Below are positions 15,943 through 24,134 of a stretch of 33,993 nt of DNA, piece by piece (within the stretch, counting starts at the first letter, position 1; the number at the start of each line of letters is the position of its first letter). The notes under the pieces are model-generated. The model was not told the origin of the DNA. It saw nothing but the letters and a program-made list of their open reading frames with translations, and did no database searches. The DNA lies in the NCBI GenBank assembly GCA_030426585.1, contig JAUHYH010000005.1, forward strand, positions 1 through 33,993. The letters run 5' to 3'. The DNA comes from Bacteriovoracia bacterium. GTDB lineage: Bacteria > Bdellovibrionota > Bacteriovoracia > Bacteriovoracales > Bacteriovoracaceae. The position numbers and the translations under genes are program-made.

Positions 15943-18246
15943 ATGTACATGAAGTTATTGGTATTTTGTGTTTTGATGGGCGCCTATTCCCTGCCGATCT
16001 GGGCGCAAGGAAAAAACGGAATCGGCCCCGAAAAAACACTCTTTAAAATTCAAAAAATTAAGATCGAAGGATTGAGAAAAATAGAGCCGGAGGCCATCCT
16101 CGATAAGATCAAGTCATCACCGGGTCGGCGAATTACGAACTACCAGCTTCGTTCAGACATTAAAAAGATTTATGAAATGCAATTTTTTGAAAGCGTTGAA
16201 GCCCACCAACAAGGTGAGACGCTTGTTTTTAAGATTAAAGAAAAGCCAATCGTAAAAAAGATTTTCATCGAAGGTAATGATGAGATTGGTGATGATGAGC
16301 TGAAGGAACAAATTTCTCTTAAAGAGTTCAATATAATTAATGTTAGCAACCTTAAAAATGACGTTGTTACAATTCAAAAAATGTATGAAGAGAAAGGTTA
16401 TTATCTTTCTCAAGTTGATTACGAAATTAAACCCGTAAATAATGAAACGGTTGTTGTTACTTTTAGTATCAAAGAGTTTGATAAGGTTAAAGTTAAAAAA
16501 GTCACTTTCCTTGGGAACAAAGATCTTCCAGATGATGAACTTAAAAACTTCATGATGACTCAAGAGGATTCTACTTTCTCAGGTCTTTCAGACTCAGGGA
16601 GTTTTAAAGAGTTTAACTTTCAGGCTGATATTGAGCGACTTTCTTATTATTATCGAACCAAAGGTTACTTACAGGTTAACGTCGGGAACCCCGTTATTAC
16701 GGTTTCTGAGGATCGGAAGTGGATTTTCATCACTCTCAATATTACGGAAGGACCTCAATACGAAGTTCGCGAGATTAACTATCGTGGAGATCTCCTTTTT
16801 ACGGAAAGTGAATTAGCTGAGAAAACAAGCCTTAAAACGGGAGAGACCTATTCAGAAGAAAGCCTTCGGAAGGATATTCAAAACCTCACCGAAATGTACC
16901 AAGATCTTGGTTATGCTTTCGTAAACGTTCTTCGAACATTAACTCCTGTTGAGGAAGACGGTAAGAACAAAGTTGATATCAATTTCTCATTTGAGAAAGG
17001 TAAGATTGCCTATTTTGGTAATATCAATGTGCGAGGAAATACTAAGACTCGTGATAAGGTTGTTCGTCGAGAGTTACGAATCCTTGAAGGGATGAAGTTC
17101 TCAGGATCTAAGCTTAGAATCTCAAAAGAAAATGTTAATCGATTAGGATTTTTTGAACCGGGTAGTGTTGTCTTCAATACGGTTTCAAGAAAAAACCGAG
17201 ATAATATTCTTGATGTTAATATCTCTGTAAAAGAACGTCAGACCGGACAAATTTCCATTGGGGCTGGTTACTCGACGGGGACGAGAGGGTTTTTACAAGC
17301 TTCAATCCGTCAGAATAACTTTAGAGGTTTAGGACAGAACTTAAATTTCAACTTAAGCTTTTCTGATGTTGAGCAAAACTACAGCCTTGGTTTAACTGAG
17401 CCTTATTTTAATGATACCCAATTCACCGTTGGAGGGCTTGTTTATCGTAACCGCTCAACGCTTGTTGAAGATTATACCTTTGTAAAAGAAGGAGGAGAGG
17501 TTCGAGTCGGTTATCCGATTTTTGAATACACTCGTCTCTTTGTTACTTACGGTCTTGAAGAAACAGAAGTTAAAAATGCTCCCAACCCATCAATTGTTGA
17601 AGAAGATGAGAATGGGATTGCTTCAGGGGTTGAAGTTTCCCTCGTTACTGATAAAAGAAATAACGCATTTGAGCCGACAGATGGATACTATACTCGGTTT
17701 GCCGTTGAATATGTTGGGCTTGGGTTTGATCAAAGGTGGTTAAGCACTCAAATCGACGGAAGGATCTACCAGCCTATTTGGAATGATCTTATCTTTCGTT
17801 CACGTTTAAGAGTTTCTCAGCTTTTTGAAACATCCGAAAATCGAAATATTCCAAGAACAGAAAAATACCAAATGGGTGGAGCTCGGAACCTAAGAGGTTA
17901 TGTTATTGGTGATATTGGACCTCAAAGAGAGTTTACTGACCCGGCAACATCTCAGCCTCGTCTTTATAATGTTGGTGGACTTCATTCAGTGCTTGGAACG
18001 ATTGAGCTTGAACATCCTCTCGTTAGAGAAGCGGGTCTTAAGTGGGCCGTCTTCTATGACTTTGGGAATGTTTTTGAGGATTATATTGGTAAAGATGGTG
18101 ACTATAGTATGAAACAGGACTGGGGGTTTGGAGTGAGATGGTTCTCTCCAATCGGAGTTCTACGATTTGAGTTTGGTTATCCAATCAATCGTGAAGATGG
18201 AATCTCTGCCAATCAGTTCTTTTTTGATATTGGACAAATATTTTAG
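15943..18246 (+). CDS. bamA: Outer-membrane assembly factor BamA
   Basis: 767-residue Omp85 protein. A signal peptide ends near IWAQ around residue 22. POTRA repeats follow over about residues 30-420 (recurring I-x-G-x-x-x-x x D/E-x-E-L blocks such as VKKVTFLGNKDLPDDEL and YRGDLLFTESEL). A C-terminal 16-strand barrel then carries the lid-lock loop motif LRGY in GGARNLRGYVIGD and a terminal Phe (IGQIF). BamA inserts beta-barrel proteins into the outer membrane. The start could be ATG 15943 or the in-frame ATG 15949; neither has a strong Shine-Dalgarno. It lies 35 bases after lolD and 14 before the Skp-type chaperone gene. Confidence 0.95.
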   Translation: MYMKLLVFCVLMGAYSLPIWAQGKNGIGPEKTLFKIQKIKIEGLRKIEPEAILDKIKSSPGRRITNYQLRSDIKKIYEMQFFESVEAHQQGETLVFKIKEKPIVKKIFIEGNDEIGDDELKEQISLKEFNIINVSNLKNDVVTIQKMYEEKGYYLSQVDYEIKPVNNETVVVTFSIKEFDKVKVKKVTFLGNKDLPDDELKNFMMTQEDSTFSGLSDSGSFKEFNFQADIERLSYYYRTKGYLQVNVGNPVITVSEDRKWIFITLNITEGPQYEVREINYRGDLLFTESELAEKTSLKTGETYSEESLRKDIQNLTEMYQDLGYAFVNVLRTLTPVEEDGKNKVDINFSFEKGKIAYFGNINVRGNTKTRDKVVRRELRILEGMKFSGSKLRISKENVNRLGFFEPGSVVFNTVSRKNRDNILDVNISVKERQTGQISIGAGYSTGTRGFLQASIRQNNFRGLGQNLNFNLSFSDVEQNYSLGLTEPYFNDTQFTVGGLVYRNRSTLVEDYTFVKEGGEVRVGYPIFEYTRLFVTYGLEETEVKNAPNPSIVEEDENGIASGVEVSLVTDKRNNAFEPTDGYYTRFAVEYVGLGFDQRWLSTQIDGRIYQPIWNDLIFRSRLRVSQLFETSENRNIPRTEKYQMGGARNLRGYVIGDIGPQREFTDPATSQPRLYNVGGLHSVLGTIELEHPLVREAGLKWAVFYDFGNVFEDYIGKDGDYSMKQDWGFGVRWFSPIGVLRFEFGYPINREDGISANQFFFDIGQIF

Positions 18247-18260
18247 AATCGGAGGATACG

Positions 18261-18770
18261 ATGAAGAAAATTTTAATAGGAATACTTTTGCTTTCAAGTG
18301 CAGCTGTTTTCTCAGCTGATTCAGTGACAATTGGAGTGATTAATATACAGCAAGTTCTTGACTCAATTAAAGAAGGGAAGAGGGTAACTTCTAAGCTTAA
18401 AAAGTCGTTTGATAACAAGAAAAAGACAATCAAAAAGGAAGAAGAAAAGCTTAAGAAGAAAAGAGATGATCTTATGAAACAAGCTTCCCTTCTAAGCGCT
18501 GAAGCACGAGGGAAGAAAGAACGTGAACTTCAAGCTGATTTCATGAAACTTCAGCAGCAAACGATGGGTTATCAAAAAGAGATTCAGAAGCAAGAAGCTG
18601 AATTAAAAAAGCCAATCCTTGAAAAAATTAAAAAGATCGTTGATCAAGTTTCTCAAAAATCTGGTGTTGATTTCACGGTTGAAGTGAGTGCTTCTCCGGT
18701 TGTTTTTGCAAAATCTAAAAAAGACCTAACTGAAGAAGTCATTAAAATTTACGATTCAAAATATAAGTAG
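18261..18770 (+). CDS. skp: OmpH/Skp-family periplasmic chaperone
   Basis: 169 residues starting at ATG 18261 with GGAGG six bases upstream. A Sec signal peptide MKKILIGILLLSSAAVFSA precedes an OmpH core beginning IGVINIQQVLDSIKEGKR. A long Lys/Glu/Gln-rich coiled-coil arm covers about 45-120, and a short C-terminal core strand follows. Skp trimers hold unfolded outer-membrane proteins in the periplasm for BamA. The order bamA-skp-lpxD-fabZ-lpxA is widely conserved in Gram-negative bacteria. Its stop shares one base with the GTG start of lpxD. Confidence 0.93.
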   Translation: MKKILIGILLLSSAAVFSADSVTIGVINIQQVLDSIKEGKRVTSKLKKSFDNKKKTIKKEEEKLKKKRDDLMKQASLLSAEARGKKERELQADFMKLQQQTMGYQKEIQKQEAELKKPILEKIKKIVDQVSQKSGVDFTVEVSASPVVFAKSKKDLTEEVIKIYDSKYK

Positions 18771-19777
18771 TGAACTTAAAAGACCTCAAATCAATTAAGC
18801 TTGAACAGGGGAAGGCTCTTATGGCCAACTCTGTTTCACTACCGAAGGAGCCCCAGAATGGGTCTCTTTGCTTTGTGAAATCAAAAAGATTTCTAAAAGA
18901 GTTATTTGAGGGTATTGAAAGAAATCAGGCTAAAGACCTTGGCCTGATTGTGCCAGAAGATCTTTGGAGTGCTGAAAAGAAAAATCTTTCCGCTCATAAA
19001 TCATTTACTTGGGTCGCGACAACAAAAAACTTTGATCAAGCCATGATCGATGTATCGAAGGTTTTTTATGATCAGAAGTTTGAAGGTATTCAACATTTAG
19101 TTGATGGGCGACAACTAGGAACTTGTGAAATCGATCCTAGTGCTGAAATTTCTCAAAATGTTTTTCTAGGGGATAATGTAAAGATCGCTGAAGGTGTAAA
19201 GCTTTATCCAGGTTGTGTGGTTGGCTCTAATGTTTCAATTGGAGCAGGAACAATCCTCTTTCCTAATGTCACAATTTATTCCTTTACGAAGATTGGTTCT
19301 CAATGTCGAATTCATTCAGGAGTCGTGATTGGGGGAGATGGTTTTGGTTATAATTTCATTGAAGGTATGCATAAAAAGGTTTGGCATTTTGGTGGAGTTG
19401 AAATTGGAAATGATGTAGAGATTGGAGCTAATACGACAATTGATATGGGGACCTTTACTCCGACAAAAATTGGAGAGGGTTCTAAACTCGATGATCAAGT
19501 TATGATTGCTCACAATGTTCAACTTGGAAGAGGGGTTGTCATTTGCGGGCATACGGGATGTGCCGGAAGTTCAGTCATCGGTGATTTTACTTTTATTAGT
19601 GGAAATTGCTCTATTTCAAATGACACAAAGGTTGGTTCTGGTTGTCAGGTTGCAGGAGCAACGATTGTGACCAAGGACATTCCTGATGGGCAAACAGTTG
19701 CGGGTTATCCTGCCACTGATATAAAAGAATGGCGCCGAAGTATTATTCACTTTCAAAAACAAGGCCAAAGGTCGTAG
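18770..19777 (+). CDS. lpxD: UDP-3-O-(3-hydroxyacyl)glucosamine N-acyltransferase LpxD
   Basis: 335 residues from a GTG start at 18770 that overlaps the last base of the preceding stop. The N-terminal uridine-binding domain covers about 1-100. A left-handed beta-helix of hexapeptide repeats spans about 120-290, including VVIGGDGFGYNF and GANTTIDMG. The catalytic histidine is His248 in MIAHNV, matching His239 of the Escherichia coli enzyme. A short C-terminal helix is typical. The enzyme adds the second hydroxyacyl chain during lipid A synthesis. Where the canonical enzyme has IDRG, this one has IDMG, a small deviation near the active groove. Confidence 0.95.
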   Translation: MNLKDLKSIKLEQGKALMANSVSLPKEPQNGSLCFVKSKRFLKELFEGIERNQAKDLGLIVPEDLWSAEKKNLSAHKSFTWVATTKNFDQAMIDVSKVFYDQKFEGIQHLVDGRQLGTCEIDPSAEISQNVFLGDNVKIAEGVKLYPGCVVGSNVSIGAGTILFPNVTIYSFTKIGSQCRIHSGVVIGGDGFGYNFIEGMHKKVWHFGGVEIGNDVEIGANTTIDMGTFTPTKIGEGSKLDDQVMIAHNVQLGRGVVICGHTGCAGSSVIGDFTFISGNCSISNDTKVGSGCQVAGATIVTKDIPDGQTVAGYPATDIKEWRRSIIHFQKQGQRS

Positions 19778-20284
19778 ATGCTCTATAATAAAGCCGCTGT
19801 CCTCGATTTTCTTCCCCATCGACCTCCCTTTCTTTTTGTGGACTCTATTGAAGAGGTCCACCTAACAGAGGGTTGGGGGGAATCAATTTCTAATATAAAT
19901 TCGAAGAGTTTTGTTGGTTCGTATGCAGTCGGTGACTTTAAAATACGGCCTGATCTTGAAATTTTAAAAGGCCATTTCCCGGGGAATCCAATTTTACCAG
20001 GCGTGGTACAAGTGGAAATGGGTGCTCAGGTTTGCCCTTTTATTTTTATGAATGCTTTTGAAGATCAAATGTCTGACTATGTTTTAGATGTCTCTCTACT
20101 TGGTGTAGATAAGACTCGCTTTCGAAAACCAATTGTACCTGGAATGAATATTCGTTTTCGGGGGAAACTAATCAAAACTCGAGGGCCTTATATGACTTTT
20201 GAGTGTGAGATGGAATGTGCAGGAGAGATCGTTTCCTCTTCTGAAGTTTTTGCATTGTTAAATTTTAATAAGAAAGAGGGGTAA
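19778..20284 (+). CDS. fabZ: 3-hydroxyacyl-ACP dehydratase FabZ
   Basis: 168 residues, hot-dog fold, starting directly after the lpxD stop with AAAGG suitably upstream. The active site is His66 in GHFPGNPILPG with Glu80 in QVEMGAQ. The N-terminal stretch DFLPHRPPFLFVD is diagnostic. It is about 17 residues longer than the Escherichia coli protein, with the extra residues around 35-60. FabZ dehydrates 3-hydroxyacyl-ACP and so competes with LpxA and LpxD for the same hydroxyacyl-ACP pool, which is the usual explanation for its place in the lpx operon. Confidence 0.95.
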   Translation: MLYNKAAVLDFLPHRPPFLFVDSIEEVHLTEGWGESISNINSKSFVGSYAVGDFKIRPDLEILKGHFPGNPILPGVVQVEMGAQVCPFIFMNAFEDQMSDYVLDVSLLGVDKTRFRKPIVPGMNIRFRGKLIKTRGPYMTFECEMECAGEIVSSSEVFALLNFNKKEG

Positions 20285-20287
20285 TTC

Positions 20288-21079
20288 ATGGCGAATAATA
20301 TTCATACAAGTGCTGTCGTTGAGTCAGGAGCTGAGATTGCTGATAACGTTCAAGTTGGTGCTTTCTGTTATATTGGTCCAAAGGTAAAAATTGGAGAAGG
20401 TACTATTTTACTCCCTCATACTGTAGTTGATGGGAATACAACAATTGGAAAAAATAATCATTTTTCACCTCATTGTAGTATTGGTTCTTATCCTCAAGAT
20501 ATTTCCTATAAAGGAGAAGATACCAAGGTTATTATTGGTGACAATAATATCTTCAGAGAGTTTGTTTCTGTTAACAAAGGAACTCTTAAACAAGACCAAG
20601 TAACAATTATTGGAAATGATAATATGTTTATGGCCTATGCTCATATTGGTCACGATGTTGTTATTGAAAATAGAGTAAGGCTGGTGAACGCTAGTAACCT
20701 TGGTGGGCACGTTCGAATTGGAGAGGGAGCAATTTTAAGTGGAGCGACCAACGTGTCTCAATTTGTAACAGTTGGTAAAGGTGCTTTTATAGGTGGTGAA
20801 ACGGCTATTGATAGAGATATCCCATGCTATTGTACGGCGCTTGGGAACCGAGCTCGGTTAAAAGGTGTTAATATTATAGGTTTAAAGAGACAAGGGTATG
20901 ATAAAACAGTAATTTCAGAGGTCGTGGATTTCTATCGAAGTATGGAAGCCTCAGCCTTGTCACCACGTTCTTTTGTTGATTCTCAGGAAACAATTGATGA
21001 ATATGGAGGCAACCCTATTATTGATGAGATGATGAAGTTTATTCGTGAGAGTCGAATTGGTATCCCTTCTTTTATGTAG
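20288..21079 (+). CDS. lpxA: UDP-GlcNAc (or UDP-GlcNAc3N) O/N-acyltransferase LpxA
   Basis: 263 residues of hexapeptide-repeat beta-helix with an alpha-helical C-terminus, the first committed enzyme of lipid A synthesis. It aligns with the Escherichia coli enzyme without gaps at a constant offset of three. The general base is His122 (equivalent to His125), and His141 (His144) and Arg201 (Arg204) are kept. The residues equivalent to Lys76 and His160 are Ser73 (QDISYKGE) and Ser157 (NVSQFV). Both positions contribute to substrate binding in the model enzyme, so substrate preference may differ. The adjacent Gfo/Idh gene makes a 3-amino sugar nucleotide acceptor a reasonable hypothesis. Confidence 0.94.
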   Translation: MANNIHTSAVVESGAEIADNVQVGAFCYIGPKVKIGEGTILLPHTVVDGNTTIGKNNHFSPHCSIGSYPQDISYKGEDTKVIIGDNNIFREFVSVNKGTLKQDQVTIIGNDNMFMAYAHIGHDVVIENRVRLVNASNLGGHVRIGEGAILSGATNVSQFVTVGKGAFIGGETAIDRDIPCYCTALGNRARLKGVNIIGLKRQGYDKTVISEVVDFYRSMEASALSPRSFVDSQETIDEYGGNPIIDEMMKFIRESRIGIPSFM

Positions 21080-21085
21080 TTAATT

Positions 21086-21973
21086 ATGAATAAAGTTAAA
21101 GTCGCTCTTATTGGTTATGGTCACCTAGGTAAATGGCATGCTCAAAAAGCTGAAGCTCTCAACTTTTCAGAGCTTGTTGGAATTGCCGATTTAAGTGATG
21201 AGCAATTAAGCATGGCCAAAGAAAATCATCCAGACGTCATTCTCACTAAAGACTTTAAAGAGCTTTATTCAAAAGTGGATGCTTTTGTTATTGTGACAAC
21301 GACATCAAGTCATCACTTTCTTTTAAAAGAAGTTGTTCAAGCGGGAAAGCATGTTTTTTGCGAAAAGCCGCTTTGCCAGACCTATGAGCAGGCAAAAGAA
21401 ATCCTCGGGATGAAGCAAGATAAAGTCTATATGACGGGGCATAGTGAAAGATGTCACGAAGTATGGCAAAGTAAAATGTTTAATTTAGATGGCGCCTTAG
21501 ATGTACACTTTAAAAGAGTCACCCCTTTTAAAGGAAGGGCAGCTGATGTTGATGTGCTCCAAGATCTTACTATTCACGATATTGATCTCGCCACGTATCT
21601 TCTCAATGAAGATATTGAGTCAATTGTAGTAGAAAAGATGGAAAAGAGTGTTACTGAATATACTGATACTCTTGAGGCCGTTGCGACAATGCAATCGGGT
21701 CGCAAGGTTAGATTTACGACGGATCGAAATCATGATCATGAAGAGCGTTCTGTTCATATTAGAGGGGCCCACGATATTTATATTGATCTTATGAATACGA
21801 AAATAAGAGTTGATGGAGAGGAAAGTGATTATAATAAAAGAGATCACCTCTTGATTGAACATGAATCTTTTTACAAAGCAATATTGACCGGGAGTGATCC
21901 TCTCACAAGCTTTGAAGAAGGTGCTCAAGCTCTTAAGAATTTAGAAATGATCTATAAGGCTTCTCAAAAATGA
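21086..21973 (+). CDS. Gfo/Idh/MocA-family oxidoreductase in lipid A operon (GnnA-like candidate)
   Basis: 295 residues. The N-terminal Rossmann fold has the dinucleotide motif GYGHLG (10-15), the family E-K-P motif at 93-95 (FCEKPL), and the active-site block H164-D-I-D167 in LTIHDIDLATYL. The gene lies six bases after lpxA and overlaps lpxB by four bases, so it belongs to the lipid A operon. In Acidithiobacillus and Leptospira, GnnA of this family oxidises UDP-GlcNAc at C3 so that the aminotransferase GnnB can make UDP-GlcNAc3N for LpxA. Bdellovibrio lipid A is reported to contain 2,3-diamino-glucose. A GnnA role is therefore plausible but unproven, and no GnnB-type aminotransferase is in the window. 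Confidence 0.85.
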   Translation: MNKVKVALIGYGHLGKWHAQKAEALNFSELVGIADLSDEQLSMAKENHPDVILTKDFKELYSKVDAFVIVTTTSSHHFLLKEVVQAGKHVFCEKPLCQTYEQAKEILGMKQDKVYMTGHSERCHEVWQSKMFNLDGALDVHFKRVTPFKGRAADVDVLQDLTIHDIDLATYLLNEDIESIVVEKMEKSVTEYTDTLEAVATMQSGRKVRFTTDRNHDHEERSVHIRGAHDIYIDLMNTKIRVDGEESDYNKRDHLLIEHESFYKAILTGSDPLTSFEEGAQALKNLEMIYKASQK

Positions 21974-23082
21974 TGAAAGAGTCATGCCTGATTATTGCGG
22001 GGGAGAAGTCAGGTGAAGAACATGCAGAGACCTTTTTACCTCAAGTATTAGAGGCATTCCCTGAAATGAACTTTTTTGGAGTTGGAGGAGATTATTTCCG
22101 AAAACTTGGAGTTGAAGTTCTTTATGATCTCAAAGATTTTTCAACATTTGGTTACTCTGAAGCTCTTTTGAAAATTAAATTCTATTTTGATGCTCGAAGA
22201 CGCTTGGTCGAAGAGGTAAAAAAAAGAAAAACAAAATTTGCTATACTGATAGATTTTCAGAGTTTTAATCTAAGCCTTGCTAAAAAGCTGAAGAAAGAAG
22301 GCGTTGAGATTTTATATTACGTTGCTCCTCAAGCCTGGGCATGGAAAGAGTATCGTGCGAAGTCATTGGCAAAAGCAACCTCTAGTTTGTACTGCATTCT
22401 ACCATTTGAAAAAAAATGGTTCGGAGAAAGAGGAGTTCATAATATTGTGACGGTAAAACATCCGGTTTATCGCCAGTATCGTGACAAATTAACGAAAGCT
22501 GCTAAAGATTCAAAAAATATCCTTTTTTTACCAGGGTCCAGAGATAGTGAAGTTAAATTTCATCTTCCCGTTTTTGCTGAAGTGATTAAAATGATAAAGG
22601 ACATGGGTTATCAGTTTCATTTGGTAAAGACAGAAAGTGCAAAACAGAAATTCTACGAACCCTATGACCATCTTTTTGATAAAGTGTATGCTTCAACAGA
22701 GTTAGAGAGTGCATTGAAAAGTAGCTGTTTAGCTGTCGCTTCAAGTGGAACGGTGACTCTTACTTGTGGCCTTTTCGGTGTTCCTACAATTGTTTGTTAT
22801 CAAGTTTCAGAGTTTAATAAATTTATCAATTACACTTTTATCAACTATGATAAGTTTGTGAGCCTGCCAAACGTCATCTTTAACCAAGAGGTCTTCCCTG
22901 AGCTATTAGGAGAGAGGTTTAGACCGTATTACCTGCTAAAGAAAATTAAAAGATTCCTTCAGACAGATACTTATGAAAAAGTTCAAAAAAAGTTAGAAGA
23001 ATTAAAAGCAATGTTTGAAAGCGCAGAAGATAGTGCTGCCCCTCATATGATCCAGTCAATGAAAGAGAGACTAAATAAGTGA
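21970..23082 (+). CDS. lpxB: Lipid A disaccharide synthase LpxB (divergent)
   Basis: 370 residues, GT19-type glycosyltransferase that condenses UDP-2,3-diacylglucosamine with lipid X. Recognisable blocks are AGEKSGE (10-16), YVAPQAWAWK (117-126), LPFEKKWF (144-151), LPGSRDSE (187-194), ASSGTVTL (257-264) and SLPN later on. Several normally conserved residues differ. The first motif has Glu in place of the final Asp of GExSGD, I-D-x-P-D-F-N reads IDFQSFN (94-100), the Glu after SGTxTL is Thr265, and the G of the G-H-P motif is Lys (VKHP). Start overlaps the preceding gene by ATGA, and its end overlaps lpxK by four bases. Context makes LpxB the best name. Confidence 0.88.
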   Translation: MMKESCLIIAGEKSGEEHAETFLPQVLEAFPEMNFFGVGGDYFRKLGVEVLYDLKDFSTFGYSEALLKIKFYFDARRRLVEEVKKRKTKFAILIDFQSFNLSLAKKLKKEGVEILYYVAPQAWAWKEYRAKSLAKATSSLYCILPFEKKWFGERGVHNIVTVKHPVYRQYRDKLTKAAKDSKNILFLPGSRDSEVKFHLPVFAEVIKMIKDMGYQFHLVKTESAKQKFYEPYDHLFDKVYASTELESALKSSCLAVASSGTVTLTCGLFGVPTIVCYQVSEFNKFINYTFINYDKFVSLPNVIFNQEVFPELLGERFRPYYLLKKIKRFLQTDTYEKVQKKLEELKAMFESAEDSAAPHMIQSMKERLNK

Positions 23083-24134
23083 AAGGGTTTTTTTCTTTTT
23101 TCTTAACACCTTTAAGTCAACTGTGGGCGGGTGTCTACTCCTTAAGAAGAACCCTTTATCGTTGGAGATTTTTGAGCTCTCATAAAGTAAAAGTCCCTGT
23201 CATTTCAATTGGTAATATTGCTTTTGGCGGTACTGGAAAAACCCCCCTAGTCATTTGGTTAGCTGAGTATCTGAACAAACATGACAAAACAGTTCTTGTG
23301 TTAACGAGAGGTTATAAAGGAAAACTTGAGGGAGGGGCAGGTATTTTGCGATCAGAAGATCGCTTTAAATCAGATGCCTCACATTTTGGAGATGAGCCTT
23401 TATTAATCTCACATAAAATTTCAAAAGGGGCAGTGGTTGTAGGCAAAGACCGCTATCAAAATCTTTTGAGATATTTTGAGTCAGTTCAGCCAGACGTTGT
23501 TTTACTTGATGATGGTTTTCAACATCTCAAACTTCAACGTGACCTTGATATCGTGTTAATTGATTCGACATTGCCTCTATCGCAATTTGAAACCGCCCCC
23601 CGAGGATACCTCAGAGAAGGGGTGTCAGCATTGAAAGAAGCGGAAGTCATACTTTTTACCCGTGAGAATCAAGCCTCAACAAACCAAAAATCAGAAGTTA
23701 AAAAATTCTTAGAAAACTCTGCTAGTAAGCAAGTCACCTGGGGAGGGATTTCCTATGGTTTTGAAGGTTTTTATAGTTTTGCTCATACTAAACAAGAACT
23801 AAACTCAACAAATGAAATAGAGTGTCTCGCGGTAACGGGAATCGCAAACCCTCAGTCTTTCTTTAGGTTGTTAAAGGAGCAAGGGCTCAAGGTTTTAGAA
23901 GAAGTGACCTTTCCTGATCATTATCCTTATGATGATGATCGAATCGAAAAAATTCTAGAGAAGTGCACTCAGGAAAAATATTTTCTCATATGCACAGAAA
24001 AAGATATGGTTAAAATTAGAAGGAAAGTGAATTCTAATCTATTATTGTACGTAAAGATTGGTGTACAGTTTTCCCATGGAGAGGAACCATTAAGAAAAAA
24101 AATCGATCAATTATGCGGTATTTCCCCGTCTTAG
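23079..24134 (+). CDS. lpxK: Tetraacyldisaccharide 4'-kinase LpxK
   Basis: 351 residues starting at GTG 23079, overlapping the lpxB stop by four bases. A membrane-associating N-terminal helix is followed by Walker A in GNIAFGGTGKTP (45-56), VLVLTRGYKG, and the catalytic-acid region DVVLLDDGFQHLKLQRD, all diagnostic of LpxK. It phosphorylates the 4' position of the lipid A precursor. Its presence suggests that this organism makes at least a transient 4'-phosphate, even if the mature lipid A is later modified as in Bdellovibrio. The stop lies 21 bases inside the following lipoprotein gene. Confidence 0.94.
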   Translation: MKGFFSFFLTPLSQLWAGVYSLRRTLYRWRFLSSHKVKVPVISIGNIAFGGTGKTPLVIWLAEYLNKHDKTVLVLTRGYKGKLEGGAGILRSEDRFKSDASHFGDEPLLISHKISKGAVVVGKDRYQNLLRYFESVQPDVVLLDDGFQHLKLQRDLDIVLIDSTLPLSQFETAPRGYLREGVSALKEAEVILFTRENQASTNQKSEVKKFLENSASKQVTWGGISYGFEGFYSFAHTKQELNSTNEIECLAVTGIANPQSFFRLLKEQGLKVLEEVTFPDHYPYDDDRIEKILEKCTQEKYFLICTEKDMVKIRRKVNSNLLLYVKIGVQFSHGEEPLRKKIDQLCGISPS

